NCBI GenBank assembly: GCA_020746875.1
Contig: JAGTJL010000007.1
Span: forward strand, 1,116,001-1,180,000
Length of the DNA: 64,000 bases
Direction of reading: 5' to 3'
Source of the DNA: Rhexocercosporidium sp. MPI-PUGE-AT-0058
Lineage: Eukaryota; Ascomycota; Leotiomycetes; Helotiales
Every line of letters starts with the position of its first letter. Position 1 is the stretch's first letter. Below, piece after piece: positions 34,166 to 45,967 of the stretch. The notes beneath the pieces are model-generated. The model saw nothing but the letters and a program-made list of their open reading frames with translations. It was not told the origin of the DNA and made no database searches. The translations under genes and the position numbers were made by a program.

Positions 34166-37100
34166 ATGATCGAGTTCAGCGATGACAAGCAAAAGGTTTC
34201 ACGCATTCAATGGAATGAGGCGGATGTAGAAACAGGGGAAGGAAGATCTCGTCCCAATCTGCAACGCAACAACTCCAATATTTCCATCAACAGTTCTCAC
34301 AGCAGACGTGGTTCAATCGATCCAGCATCCGCTCTCCCCATCCATTATCGAACAGTCTCTTTTCAAATCGCGGAGTCAGGTCAGAAGAATGTCGCAGACA
34401 TCCAGAAAGCAAAGGACTCTGCTGTGAAAGGTACCAGGCCACTAGTGTTTGTTCTTCACCTTCATATACTAACGAAAATTCAGAGCTTGGTGATCTCGAA
34501 TGGCACACTTTGACGCCAGACAATATATACACTCGACTCGCAGTCTCTCCTAACCAAGGTCTCTCTTCAGAACAAGCCAAACGTCGCCTCGCGGAATACG
34601 GAAAGAATATCCCTTCTCCTCCACCAACACACTATTTCCAAACAATATTCGGATATTTCTTCAAAGGCTTTGGTTCCATTCTCCTTGTCGGTTCTATACT
34701 TGTCTTCGTTTCATGGAAGCCGCTCGGAGAACCTCCAGCACAAGCCAACCTGGCTCTCGCAATTGTCCTCCTGGCTGTGTTCTTCATCCAAGCAGGATTC
34801 AATGCTTGGCAGGATTGGTCCTCTTCTCGGGTCATGGCTTCGATCACTACCATGCTTCCTGACAGCTGCTTGATACTTCGTGATGGGGCAAGAGTAACTG
34901 TCATGGCACACGATATCGTGCCAGGAGACATAATGTACCTCAAGGCCGGTAACAAGTTACCTGCCGATGTTCGTTTCGTCGAGATATCTTCTGACGCCAA
35001 GTTTGATCGTTCGATCCTTACTGGTAAGTTATTCCCGTCTTTTGAATATATGTCACCTTAACTTCCACTCTAGGCGAGTCTGCTCCGTTGCCAGGTACCG
35101 TCATGACAACAGATCTCAATTACCTGGAAACTAGGTGTATCGGTCTCCAAGGCACCCACTGTATATCAGGAAGCGGAATCGGTATTGTCGTCTCAACCGG
35201 AGACTCAACTGTGTTCGGCAAGATTGCAAAGCTTACCAACGCACCAAAGACTGGATTGACTCCCTTGGAACGAGAAGTTCTCAACTTCGTCATTATCATT
35301 TGCTCAATCATGCTCGTCATGATTGTTCTGGTTATCATTGTTTGGTTAGTCTCCTACGCATTTGAAGATTTAGCGCTGACCTGTCTTCCCAGGGCCACTT
35401 ACTTGCGTAAATCCCATCCTGGCTGGATCACAGTACCGCTCTTGATTGTTGATTGTGTTTCTGTTGCGATCGCTTTCATCTCTGAAGGCTTGCCCATCGC
35501 TCTGACAGCTTCTCTCACAATCACTGCTAGTATCATGAAGCAGAACAAAATTCTGTGTAAGTCTCTCAAGACTGTTGAGACCCTTGGCTCCGTGTCAGTC
35601 ATTTGTTCCGACAAGACTGGTACGCTTACGAAGAACCAAATGTTCGTTACCCAATGCAGCATTGGAATGCACAACATGACACCAGAATCTGCCCGCGATG
35701 TTGAGTTTACGCCTGATGGTCCAAGTTTAAATGCCATCGCGCAGCTTCGTGCTGTTGCAGGACTCTGTAATTCCGGAGAATTCGACGCTGCGACTTTCAA
35801 CCTGCCGATCCATGAGCGCAAGATCAACGGCGACGCTACTGACCAAGCTGTCTTGAGATTTTCCGAGACTCTTGGACCAGTCTCTGAGCTCCGGGAGATG
35901 TGGATCAAGTCTTTTGAGTTGGCTTTCAACAGCAAGAATAAGTACATGATCAGGACTTTCGAACTTGCCCAGAGAGAAGGTCTTGATCTAGCTTTGCCAA
36001 AGGCTGAAGCTGCGTCTTTTCAAGCCGAGGATAGGTGAGTCAGTTCGACTCCCATAGTTCAGCCAAAGCTAACGACTTTCCTAGTCTACTCCTGATCAAA
36101 GGCGCTCCAGACGTTCTCATTGGTCGCTGCACTAGCTACACTACCATGGGCGGAGAAACGAAAGTCCTCGACAACACCACGCTGACCACCATCGAAGAAA
36201 TAAAGAATACATGGTCCGCACAGGGCAAACGTGTCATCCTTCTGGCTCGCAAAAGGATTTCCAAGACACAGGTCAAAACACTTCCGAGCTCAAGCCACTT
36301 CGAAGACGAAGTTGCGCAACATGCCAGAACTGGACTTACTCTCGTCGGTATTGTCGGTATCGTCGATCCTCCTCGTGATGAAATCCCCTCTGTTGTTAAG
36401 ACATTAAGAAGAGCGGGCATTCGCATCTTCATGGTATGTGTCTATATGCTGGTTTGAGGTTCAACATTAACAGTTCCTCAGGTGACGGGAGATTTCGCAC
36501 TCACCGCCCAAGCCATTGCTGCAGAGTGTGGTATTGTCTCGAATCCTCCAAACCTAGTCAAGGATATTTCAGCCCTTGCTAGAGATGACACCTTCTCTGT
36601 CTCTGGTGAATCCATTCGCGAAGACAAAGTTATTATGCACATACCATCCAACTCGGAGATCAAGTCTTCGATTGTTATCAGTGGTCCCGAGTTAATCACT
36701 CTGAACGAGCATCAATGGGACCAGCTTTGCAAGTATGATGAGATTGTCTTTGCTCGCACAACACCTGAGCAGAAGTTGCGTATCGTTCGGGAATTCCGTA
36801 AGCTCACGTATCCCGATTTCAAAGGTATGTTGCTGAGATTCAAACAGAGGGCCGAGACGAAATCGTTGCCATGACCGGCGATGGTGTGAACGACGCCCCA
36901 TCCCTCAAAGCAGCGGATATCGGTATTGCTCTTGGTAGCGGATCAGATATCGCCATCGAGGCCGCGGATATGGTGCTGCTGGAATCATTCTCCGCGATCG
37001 TCGAAGCAGTCCAATATGGTCGAGTAGTCTTCGACAACCTTAAGAAAACAATTGCCTACCTCCTCCCCGCAGGATCATTCTCCGAGTTCTGGCCCGTCAT

Positions 37101-37779
37101 GACGAACGTCCTCTTCGGCATCCCACAGATCCTTTCCTCATTCCTCATGATTATCATCTGTTGTTTTACTGACTGCGCAGCCGCTACTGTGCTCGCTTAC
37201 GAAACACCAGAAGCTGATGTCCTTCTCCGCAAGCCTCGTAAACCAAGGACCGATCGTCTCGTCGATTGGCAATTGATAGTTCAGGCATACGGCTTCATCG
37301 GCGTGATCGAAACGCTCTGCTCCTTCGCCATGTCCTACTGGTTCCTTGAGCGCCAAGGCATCCCATTCTCAAACCTCTGGTTTAAGTACGGCAGCCTGCC
37401 AGATACCATTGACCCAGATTATGCAGCCAGTCAATACAATGTAGCGTCAAGCATCTACTTCATCAACCTCGTTGTCATACAATGGTTTGCATTACTCGCA
37501 CTCCGCACGCGCCGACTGAGTATCTTTCAGCATCCGCCGCTCTTCAACCGCATGACGCAAAATTGGTATCTCTTCCCTGCCATGGCTTTCGCTCTCGTTA
37601 TGGCGATCTTCTGGTTGTACGTCCCTAAATTCCAGTCTGTGCTTGGTACGACTGAGGTTCCTGTTGAGCATTTCTTCCTCCCGGCTGCCTTTGGAATCGG
37701 CATTCTGTTTTTGGATGAGGCGAGGAAGTGGGGTGTTAGGAGGTGGCCACGTGGGTTTTTGGATAGGTGTGCTTGGTAA
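34166..37779 (+). CDS. P-type cation ATPase, type II (Na,K-ATPase alpha-like group)
   Basis: Seven exons: 34166-34430, 34484-35023, 35074-35344, 35393-36034, 36085-36433, 36482-36797, 36848-37779; 1104 aa. Hallmarks in order: cation-ATPase N-domain ([20 protein letters not shown]), M1-M2, TGES (268-271, split by intron 2), M4 with [15 protein letters not shown] (388-402), phosphorylation motif [12 protein letters not shown] with Asp432, nucleotide-domain [11 protein letters not shown], hinge [20 protein letters not shown] (Gly805 onward), then six C-terminal helices. Overall pattern is closest to the fungal relatives of animal Na,K-ATPase alpha rather than to SERCA or Ena pumps. Expected role: ATP-driven transport of a cation, ion unknown. 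The usual PEGL of M4 is Ser-Glu-Gly-Leu (Ser389). The sixth intron was placed so that VREF joins [12 protein letters not shown]. Confidence 0.9.
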
Positions 37780-40700
37780 CATCGATTGGTGAGACGGGGA
37801 GGTGTGGTTGGCGAATTCAGTGTTGTATATCTGAATAAAAGTTTACAGTCATTTGCAGTCTCATATGCTTGTGATGTGCAACGACTCTCCGCGTTGTCTC
37901 TCTTATCTTGCTTGACTTCGGAACCACACTCAATAGCGAGAAAGAGAAAACAAACGGAAGCCTTCCAATCTCTTCAACGTCGCTGCCTTCTGAGTCCTAA
38001 CCGCCAAGCATCCCCTGCATCCTCCCGCCAACCCATTTCCCCTCTCTAGAGCTCTTCCCCTCCCATTTCCCCCCCAACAAAAATACCGACCACCTCCCTC
38101 ACGAACTCATCCCACCACCCTCTGCCGTTCAACACCCCTATCGCGTATTCTCTGCAAGAAGATCTGCATAATCCGATGCCGACCGTGTATCTATTTATGG
38201 CGAGGAGGTCAAAAGGTTCTGGAGAGAGACTTGGTGCGGTGTGGGCGAGCGTCAAGAGGGATTGTGAGTACTGGATATAGTGGGTGAGGGCTTGTGTGAG
38301 GTCTGATACCTGGTTTTGAGACGGTGTTAATCTTTTGGTTCAGGGTATGAGGGGCTAAAGTTCAAAGTGGAGGTCTTGCGACTCGAATGGGAAGCCGTTG
38401 ATAAATATCAGATCTGCAAATCTTTTGGGCGAGGCTTGCGTCTTCGGGAGAAAGCGTCAGGGAAGACTTGAAATGCAGGTGTCAGTCAGTGCTCAAAGTA
38501 TAAGTGTACAAGAATGCGATGATTATAGACACAGATCAGTTGTTTACCCTGGATTACATCCATTCCAAGAACTCTCTTCCTTCTTCTGTAGAGTCCAAAG
38601 AAGAGAGCGTTGCGGAAACCTTGGGGTGATTGGGGGTCTTTGTGGAGGCGCATTGTAGCGGGTGATTGAGTATTTGATTGGTGTTGTCGGGGTCGATGTA
38701 TCGTTGCTTTCTAAGATCTCAGGGGCGAAACTGAATTGTATGTGGAGAGCATTGGGGAAGATAAGAATTGTCTGTTAGGAAGTTTGAATTAGGAATGAGG
38801 ATGCATAGATTTCAGGGATGTAAGAAAGTATAAGAGAGACATGAGAGATGAAGAAAAGTTTGTTGAACTGTTTGCCTTCATTCAAGACTGTATATTTTGA
38901 AGGGATTTTTGCTCATTGCTGTTGAGGGATTTAGCATTCTCTTGAAAAGTGACAGCCTATCAAAGGGATTTACATCCTCATTCTCTGCTAATATCCTACA
39001 AATGAAAGGATAGATAAGGTCAAAGTAGGAATCGTCTGGAGGATAATTTCTCTCCGAGGCAAAATCAAATCACATGTAAGATATATTCTGCTTAGACATG
39101 ATGAAATCCCCGTAACTTGAAGCTTAAATCCAAGAAAGTTGAAGCTTACTCGTATCCAAAGTATAAATCGCTTGCGATAGGGTACCATCCATCCTGCCTA
39201 AAGTTAAAATCCAAGAAAGTTTCAATCCAAACAAATATTGACAAATCGGTGAGTCCCCAACAATACCAGATCCACAGCTGCCTTATTCTTATCTAGTACT
39301 TCGAGGAAACAAAGATTGTCAAGACAGTGAATTCCCACTTGTACCAGATCCACTTTTCCCTTATTTCGATCTTTTACTACAGGGAAACAAGGATTAGCAA
39401 AATAGTGAATCCCCAACTGTACCAGATTCGCTTCTGCCTTATTCCTATCTTGCAATTCGGTGAAATGCGGTTTGCCCTACAAAATACTATCAACTCTATA
39501 TGACCAAATAAGGAGATTTCCCCAACCATTCGAGCTATCAAGGCCTGACTAATCATCAATTTCTTGTTTGTATTTCTGACGTCGAACATCGCAACACGCC
39601 TTTGCCTTCTGTGCTTGTCCCAGTTAAAGGCCACGAGCGCTGCCAGCTGGAATCCTCTGGCTGGCGGCAGTTGACAACTCAGCGCGTTCTGGCAATTTGA
39701 TGCCAGCGCAAGAATTTACTGAATACAGAAAAAAATTAGAAAAATTAGAACGCCGTTAGGAAACGGCTCCTTCAGTAAACATAAGATGCAAAAATCAAAG
39801 TATGTACAGTCTTATTTCCTAAGATGGTAGTCGGGCCTTAATCAGCTATGAAACATTTTTTTTACCGTATTTTTCGCTGAAAAGTGAAAATACTTGGAGT
39901 TATATTTTTATCATCAAACCAAAATGGAATAAAGATCGCAAGTCAAGATCCTTCATTTAAGATGCTTTCGAATCAGTTGTATTTATTGTCGGTCGGCGAC
40001 CTGGAGTTTCACTAGCGTTAAGCGAAGTCGCCGGACACATCATCAACAGGATCCGCGCCTCACAACAATGCGGCGGCAACCATATGTCTCGGAATATTTC
40101 CTCGTCGCAAGCCACCAAGATAATGCAATGCTTTGAGCTGATAGATATGGAGGCGCGGGCCGGACGGGTACAACTATGTGCGAAAGTCCCACGTCGTCCT
40201 GTCTGGCACTGTACAGCCTGAGCCCCGAGCTATGTCTTCTCCTCCCGGAGCTTGGAGTGACCAACTTCATGCCGCCCGAGTATGACGAGGGGGAGGTAAA
40301 TATAGTCGGTACCGTGCTGAAAGATTTTCTTATTCCCAGCGAGCCCCCTTGACGTGTTCCTGGCTGCTGGGACAGACAATCGGATATCGCCCTATGGGAG
40401 GGGAGGAATATAGTAGGGAGGTGCTCAGGTGGGGTGTTGGTGGGGTGGCTGCGTTTTGTTCGGCGACCTCCCACGCTTGAAATCGTCCCCTTCGAGCCCT
40501 AGCGCCAAACTTCAACCTTATCATCACTCTCTAGCTTCCAGACGGTCTGCAATATTGGGTTTGCTATGTCGCCGGGGATTACTCAGAAATGAAATTGAAA
40601 TCGCATATTCCAGGTTAACTTGTGACTTTCCTTTCAATATATTTCTACCTCAAAACCCTTTCGGCTACGCAGAATTACCACCAGGAACAGCCCAATCACT

Positions 40701-40789
40701 TCACACTCAACTGACCGCTAATTTAGGTTCCAAGAAGCAAAATACTTAGATTTGTTTTGTTGCAACTAATCATCTTCCATCCTTCTCCG
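37780..40789. other. Gene-poor stretch with tandem repeats (3.0 kb)
   Basis: No complete gene is supportable. On the minus strand 38046-38350 holds a coding-like piece (TQALTHYIQYSQSLLTLAHT, LLAINRYTVGIGL, GWWDEFVREVVGIF) and 38350-38655 further pieces starting MRLHKDPQSPQGFRNALFFG, but frames do not connect, so this may be a decayed or highly spliced gene. The 78-bp tandem repeat (39238-39471) is listed separately. 39700-40000 is AT-rich. Confidence 0.4.
39238..39471 (-). repeat. Three 78-bp tandem repeats, open as 26-residue units
   Basis: Units at 39238-39315, 39316-39393 and 39394-39471; the anchor TACCAGAT recurs at exactly 78-base spacing. On the minus strand each unit reads through as 26 residues, for example DRNKAEANLVQLGIHYFANP, DRNKGKVDLVQVGIHCLDNL and DKNKAAVDLVLLGTHRFVNI. 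Unit length is a multiple of three and the units differ mostly by conservative changes, as in a protein repeat. No start or splice context makes a whole gene; a frame break lies near 39460 toward the upstream segment (minus 39634-39377). Confidence 0.75.
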
Positions 40790-42718
40790 ATGGATACAGA
40801 TACTCGTAGTTCTCGCTCCACAGCTTCCCCATCTGGATCTCCAGCCCCGGAATGTAGAAATCGACCCGAGCGAAACACTGTTTCTTCTGCTTGTATACCG
40901 TGTCGGAGTAAACACGTGAAGTGTGACGGTCTGCAGCCATGCTCTCGATGTACGACACAGGGACTACAATGCATATATCTGAAGTCGAGACGTGGATACA
41001 AAGGACCTGCAGCGACCCGTGAACAGTTATTAGCAATGGATAGAAATAGTAAGTTGAATACGAAGAAAAGATTTGGAGGTGACTGATTATAAAGAAGAGA
41101 TAGACAACGGAGAAGGAAGCGGTCAAGATGGATCCAGTATTGCCATTTCAAATTCCAATTTTGTCCCAAGATCAATGCCAAGTGACCCGATTTCAACCAT
41201 AGACTTCGCACTCGTCAACCAGAATTGGGCTACGATACAACCGAGAGTTCAAAGCCCCAGCACGAACATTCGACGCAGATGTATGGAAGCATTTTTCCAA
41301 TACTTTTACGACGCCCATCCGTTTTTGCCACCGCGGCAACAGCTCCTTGAAGCTTTCAAGGTCGGGCCACCAATGGACCATCTCGAGACAGCGATGGCCT
41401 ACATTGGATCTCGGTACGTCAGAGGTGCTTCTCCGGCTTCCTACTCACTAGACTTGGACTGCTTCGTGTTGCAACAAGATCTCCCAAGAGATGCCTCCAC
41501 GGTTCAGACAATGCTCCTCTTCGCTCTAGGACTTGACGGTAATAACGAGCGCAAGAAAGCCGTTGAAGTTCTCATCAAGGCACAAAGATTCGCTTTGGAG
41601 CTCGGTATGAATCAACAAGAGTATGCTACCATTAACGGGCGAGGTTCGCCTATTTGTGAGGAGAGTATTCGTCGGACATGGTGGGAGTTGTATGTTGTGA
41701 GTGTGATGGTGGCGGCTTTCCATGGGAAGCGAGCTTGCCAGGTATCAGGTGTCATCTCAACAACACCTCTGCCCTGCGAGGAGAAGGACTTCGTGAACGG
41801 AGTGAGTACTAATGTTTCCCTGTGCCATATGTCAGACTGATAGTCTCAGGTCATACTACAACTTCATACCATGGAAGAGTTCGACGATGACTCCTTCCTC
41901 GATGAGGAGATCCAATGGTCCTCATACGCATACCGGATTGCTGCTGCCAGGAATCTCGAACGGATACTAGGGACGGACAACATTGTGTTCCCGGAAGACC
42001 CTCGGACGTACAACCTCGATGCTCTTTTGGTGAATTGGAACCTTCACCTTCCGCCATCGAAAGTGGCGAACTTTGACCAGTCTGGGACGTTCGATGAGAT
42101 GATGTTCCAAGCCCATATGATCACCGATTTGTAAGTACACTTAAATAGGGAGAAGATTATATGGAAAGGGACAGAACTAAATCATCAAACAGAAGTTCTC
42201 TCTTACTACATCGACGATTTACTCCCCTCGACGCAGCCGCATCACAGGCCATCAGTTCCTGTACAGCCCAAGGAGCAGTCGAAGCGCACTTCTCAGCCTT
42301 CGAAGATATCCACTCCAGCAAAGCCACACAAGCGGCATCAAATATCAGCAAACTTGTGGGGATGCCCACGCCTCTCATACAGCACACTCATTTCTTCATC
42401 TGCGCACTAACGCACTCCTCTATTTCTCACCTGTCGCTCTGGTCGCACCTCCCTCTCATAGTAGGAGATGAGAATTTGAAAGAGGAAATCAGGATGAATG
42501 CTGGTGCACTGAGAGCGATGAGGGCGGTGTGGCCGTCTGCTCAGACGGCCTTCAATCAAGTATCGGCAGCGGCGCAGAGAGTTTTCGAGATGAGGAAGGA
42601 TGCCGTTGTGGATGTGTTTTGGTGGGATTTAATTGGTGATGGAAATGCTGACGGTGATGGTGATGGTGATCTGAACTTATCCGGTTTGACGGCTAGTGTT
42701 GCGGATGTGAATAGTTGA
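40790..42718 (+). CDS. Zn2Cys6 fungal transcription factor
   Basis: Four exons: 40790-41048, 41095-41801, 41850-42130, 42193-42718; 590 aa. The N-terminal cluster CIPCRSKHVKCDGLQPCSRC continues to a last cysteine, giving Cys35, 38, 45, 51, 54 and 61 with canonical spacing (2, 6, 5, 2, 6); it is followed by a basic linker. The middle contains the fungal-specific regulatory region: FFQYFYDAHPFLPPRQQLLE and IRRTWWELYVVSVMVAAFHG. The C-terminus has an Asp/Gly run (GDGNADGDGDGD). Intron 1 (41049-41094, 46 nt) is short but restores the frame from RN to KEIDNGEG. It is a nuclear DNA-binding regulator; targets are unknown. The xylanase gene lies 1.8 kb downstream, past a tRNA gene, and a regulatory link is not shown. 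Start chosen as the first ATG before the cluster. Confidence 0.9.
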
Positions 42719-43035
42719 CATGACAGTCGGCTATAATGTTCATTTTGAAATGGGGGAAGTAGAAATGGAAGGTTTGCAGGGTCGGTGGGGATGAAGTGGA
42801 TATAATTGAGTCATGTAGGCGGCATGTTGGCCGAGATCTCGCAAGGTCCGTTTGCAAGCGCAAGAAGAACGAGAATAGAGACAAGTGAGGAGAAGCACAA
42901 AGGACAAGGACGGTTAAATAATAGAGCCGAAAGGATACTCTCTCTGTCAATTCATCCTCCATCCAGCATTCAAGCCAAAGAGAAGTCTGAAGTAACAAAA
43001 GAAATCTCCGTGACAGAAAAATCAAAAGAATTTTT
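42719..43035. other. Short intergenic, nothing notable
   Basis: 317 bases between the regulator and the tRNA gene. One motif-free frame. No repeat seen. Confidence 0.5.
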
Positions 43036-43136
43036 TCCGGAACGGGGAATTGAACCCCGGTCTCCTGCGAACGCTTCAACTGTTTATCGGAACAGCTAAT
43101 GAGAGGCAGAAATGCTAGCCACTACACCATTCCGGA
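43036..43136 (-). tRNA. tRNA-Glu (anticodon CTC) with intron
   Basis: Read on the minus strand the gene starts TCCGGAATGGTGTAGTGGC and ends CCCCGTTCCGGA. The acceptor arms TCCGGAA/TTCCGGA pair perfectly over 7 bp, the T arm is CGGGG-TTCAATT-CCCCG, and the D arm carries TAGTGGCTA. The anticodon stem TCTGC/GCAGG encloses C-T-CTC-A, so the anticodon is CTC (reads GAG). About 30 nt, beginning TTAGCTG, lies between position 37 and 38, the standard place for a nuclear tRNA intron; the mature tRNA would be about 71 nt before CCA addition. The exact intron ends are uncertain by a base or two. Confidence 0.92.
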
Positions 43137-44490
43137 TGATCTTATTTATCCTATTAGATGATGACTAGGCTCTTATTTACGTATGTCAATGTGTGACTGA
43201 AGTGGATATTTTTGAAGGTTAGAAGCTGGTAAGCGAAGAGACGGAATACTGTAGCGACAGGGATGAATCGGATGGGGCGCCGAGGAGATTACTTAGTGGG
43301 CTGGCCAGCGGGTAGGTTAGAGTCATGCGTGACGTGGTTGAGTCGTACTGTGAATAATGCTTGAAGTCGTGGATAAAGAAAAAAGTTGGAAGAATGACAA
43401 AGACAAGAAGCTGCAAAGATCCAACAAGGATAAATACAGAACTTGCTCTGAAATTGTAGCTATTCAGACAGACAAGGTGTTGCAATCCGTTCATCCGAAC
43501 ACCTCAAAGCAGTCCTTCCTCCGTTCTGCGCAACAAATAATCGTCGATTATAAGGCCAACTCCTCAAAACGAGTCAAGAAGCTATCAGATGTCATGAAAT
43601 CCACAACTGCACCCCAATTCATGCGGCTTGGCCCTAGATTTTAACCTTAATTCTGACAATATACCCACCCTACTCAAATCTCGTGGTCATTTTCCCGGAG
43701 CTCACAAGACCCAATGCCATGGAAAGTTCAGATGAGGGGTCTTTGACATCAGCGAAAGAACAAACATATTTCCAGAAGACACTGTTTTGGGATTTACCCG
43801 GCCTGTGTTGATGGAATATTTAGCTTCCGGCAGTGAGATCAGATCGGCACCTTCAGATTTACCCAGGTCTGGGAAACTACGTCTAGTTTCAAACAAGCCC
43901 ATGATCATCAATCTTAAGCAAATCAGGCATTTTCGTGAGGGGTAATTACTGGAGTAGCCATACAGAGTAGTGCCTGCGTGTGCAAATGCACCCCAAGCAG
44001 CCAAGGAGAAACCATTTTCCCAGTCGTACATTCCGTTACATCGGGAGTGGGAAAGGGGGGATCGCTAAAAGAAATCTTACCTAAGCGAGCCCAAAACCCG
44101 ATATTACTCCAAGGGTAATATCACACAGGTTTCATCTAGACATCTGATCTGCGGGGGAATGTTGGTGCGCCACCGAGAAGCCATTGAAACGGGAACTAGA
44201 ATGTCTGTTTGATGCGGCTGGGCGCGTTGCCTCGGCGCGGCAGTTTCGTTTACATGATGTTTATTTCCCCGTACACGAACTCCATCCCTGTAGATTTTGC
44301 TAGGCATTTGTTTATACGGAGTAGGTAGGTGGGTAGCCATCTGCCTGCTTGTGGAGTCACTTGTAGATCTACTTTGAAGAAATATATAAAAGGGAAAGGA
44401 TTTCCTTCCTATGGTAATATTCACCTAACTCAACCACCTTCATTCAACAGTTCAAGACAAGTCAAGTCTACTTAAGTCTACCTAATCACA
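43137..44490. promoter_or_regulatory. Upstream region of the xylanase gene
   Basis: 1.35 kb without a supportable gene. A TATA-type box (ATATATAAAA) lies at 44382-44391, about 100 bases before the xylanase ATG, a usual distance. One candidate CreA site of the SYGGRG type (GCGGGG) is at 44151-44156. I found no clear XlnR GGCTAA site outside the tRNA gene. Short direct motifs (AAGTCTAC twice) sit just before the start. Confidence 0.5.
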
Positions 44491-45322
<832 letters not shown>

Positions 45323-45967
45323 ATATCGATACTAGATAATAAAGTAGATGGTGGCGGAAATTCTTGTATCTAGTTGGGTCATGTCAGTGCTGCCTTTGTA
45401 CATACAATAGCTTTGTTTAGTCTTCTAGTCGGCTCTGAATGATACTTTTCGTTCGCTCCATTTTTCTCGATATAAGGTGTATGACAATCCGTTTGCACTG
45501 CCACACTTAGCCGTCGAGTGCCGACGATAGCAAATACTCGTCTCAGCTTGGCTGATCGATCTCATGACAACAAGAGCATGGAGTGTGCAGCTACATTGAT
45601 GTCTAAGAATCTGCTTAGCTGAAACTGCTATTAGCCTGTAAAAGCCGCACCTTTAACAGGTACGAAAGAGCTTGGACGTCTTGGAAGTCGATCGGGGTCG
45701 CTGGGATGTTCCTTGACCATCTGACATAGTGTTTTGACTAGATCGAAGAGAGCCTAAATTTAATTCTTGCTGCATATCATCAGTGATCACATCCCGCTAA
45801 TTTCTTGTGGAAAAAGGGTACGTACGTCCGTCATCTGATATCATCAACCAGACCAAGCTGCTACGAGAAAAATTGTTTCTTTTACAGTCTGCTCTTCCTT
45901 TCCTTCGGCGGTCTCGAGGTCACAATCACTGCCGTCTCACTACATGCCATGCTATGCCCCTGAGAAC
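45323..45967. other. Convergent intergenic, nothing notable
   Basis: 645 bases between the xylanase stop and the 3' end of the minus-strand gene. No feature seen. Confidence 0.5.

Noticed and set aside
38046..38655. Coding-like minus-strand pieces after the P-type ATPase gene
   Set aside because: Several segments look protein-like, but they lie in different frames with no workable introns and no family match. Mentioned only in the description of the stretch.
40043..40474. 143-codon minus-strand frame before the second Zn2Cys6 gene
   Set aside because: Low-complexity Ser/Arg/Pro composition without motifs and no conserved start; likely chance.
43137..44490. Clear XlnR-type GGCTAA sites before the xylanase gene
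   Set aside because: I looked for them and found only a GGCTAG inside the tRNA D arm, which is explained by the tRNA. No XlnR claim is made.
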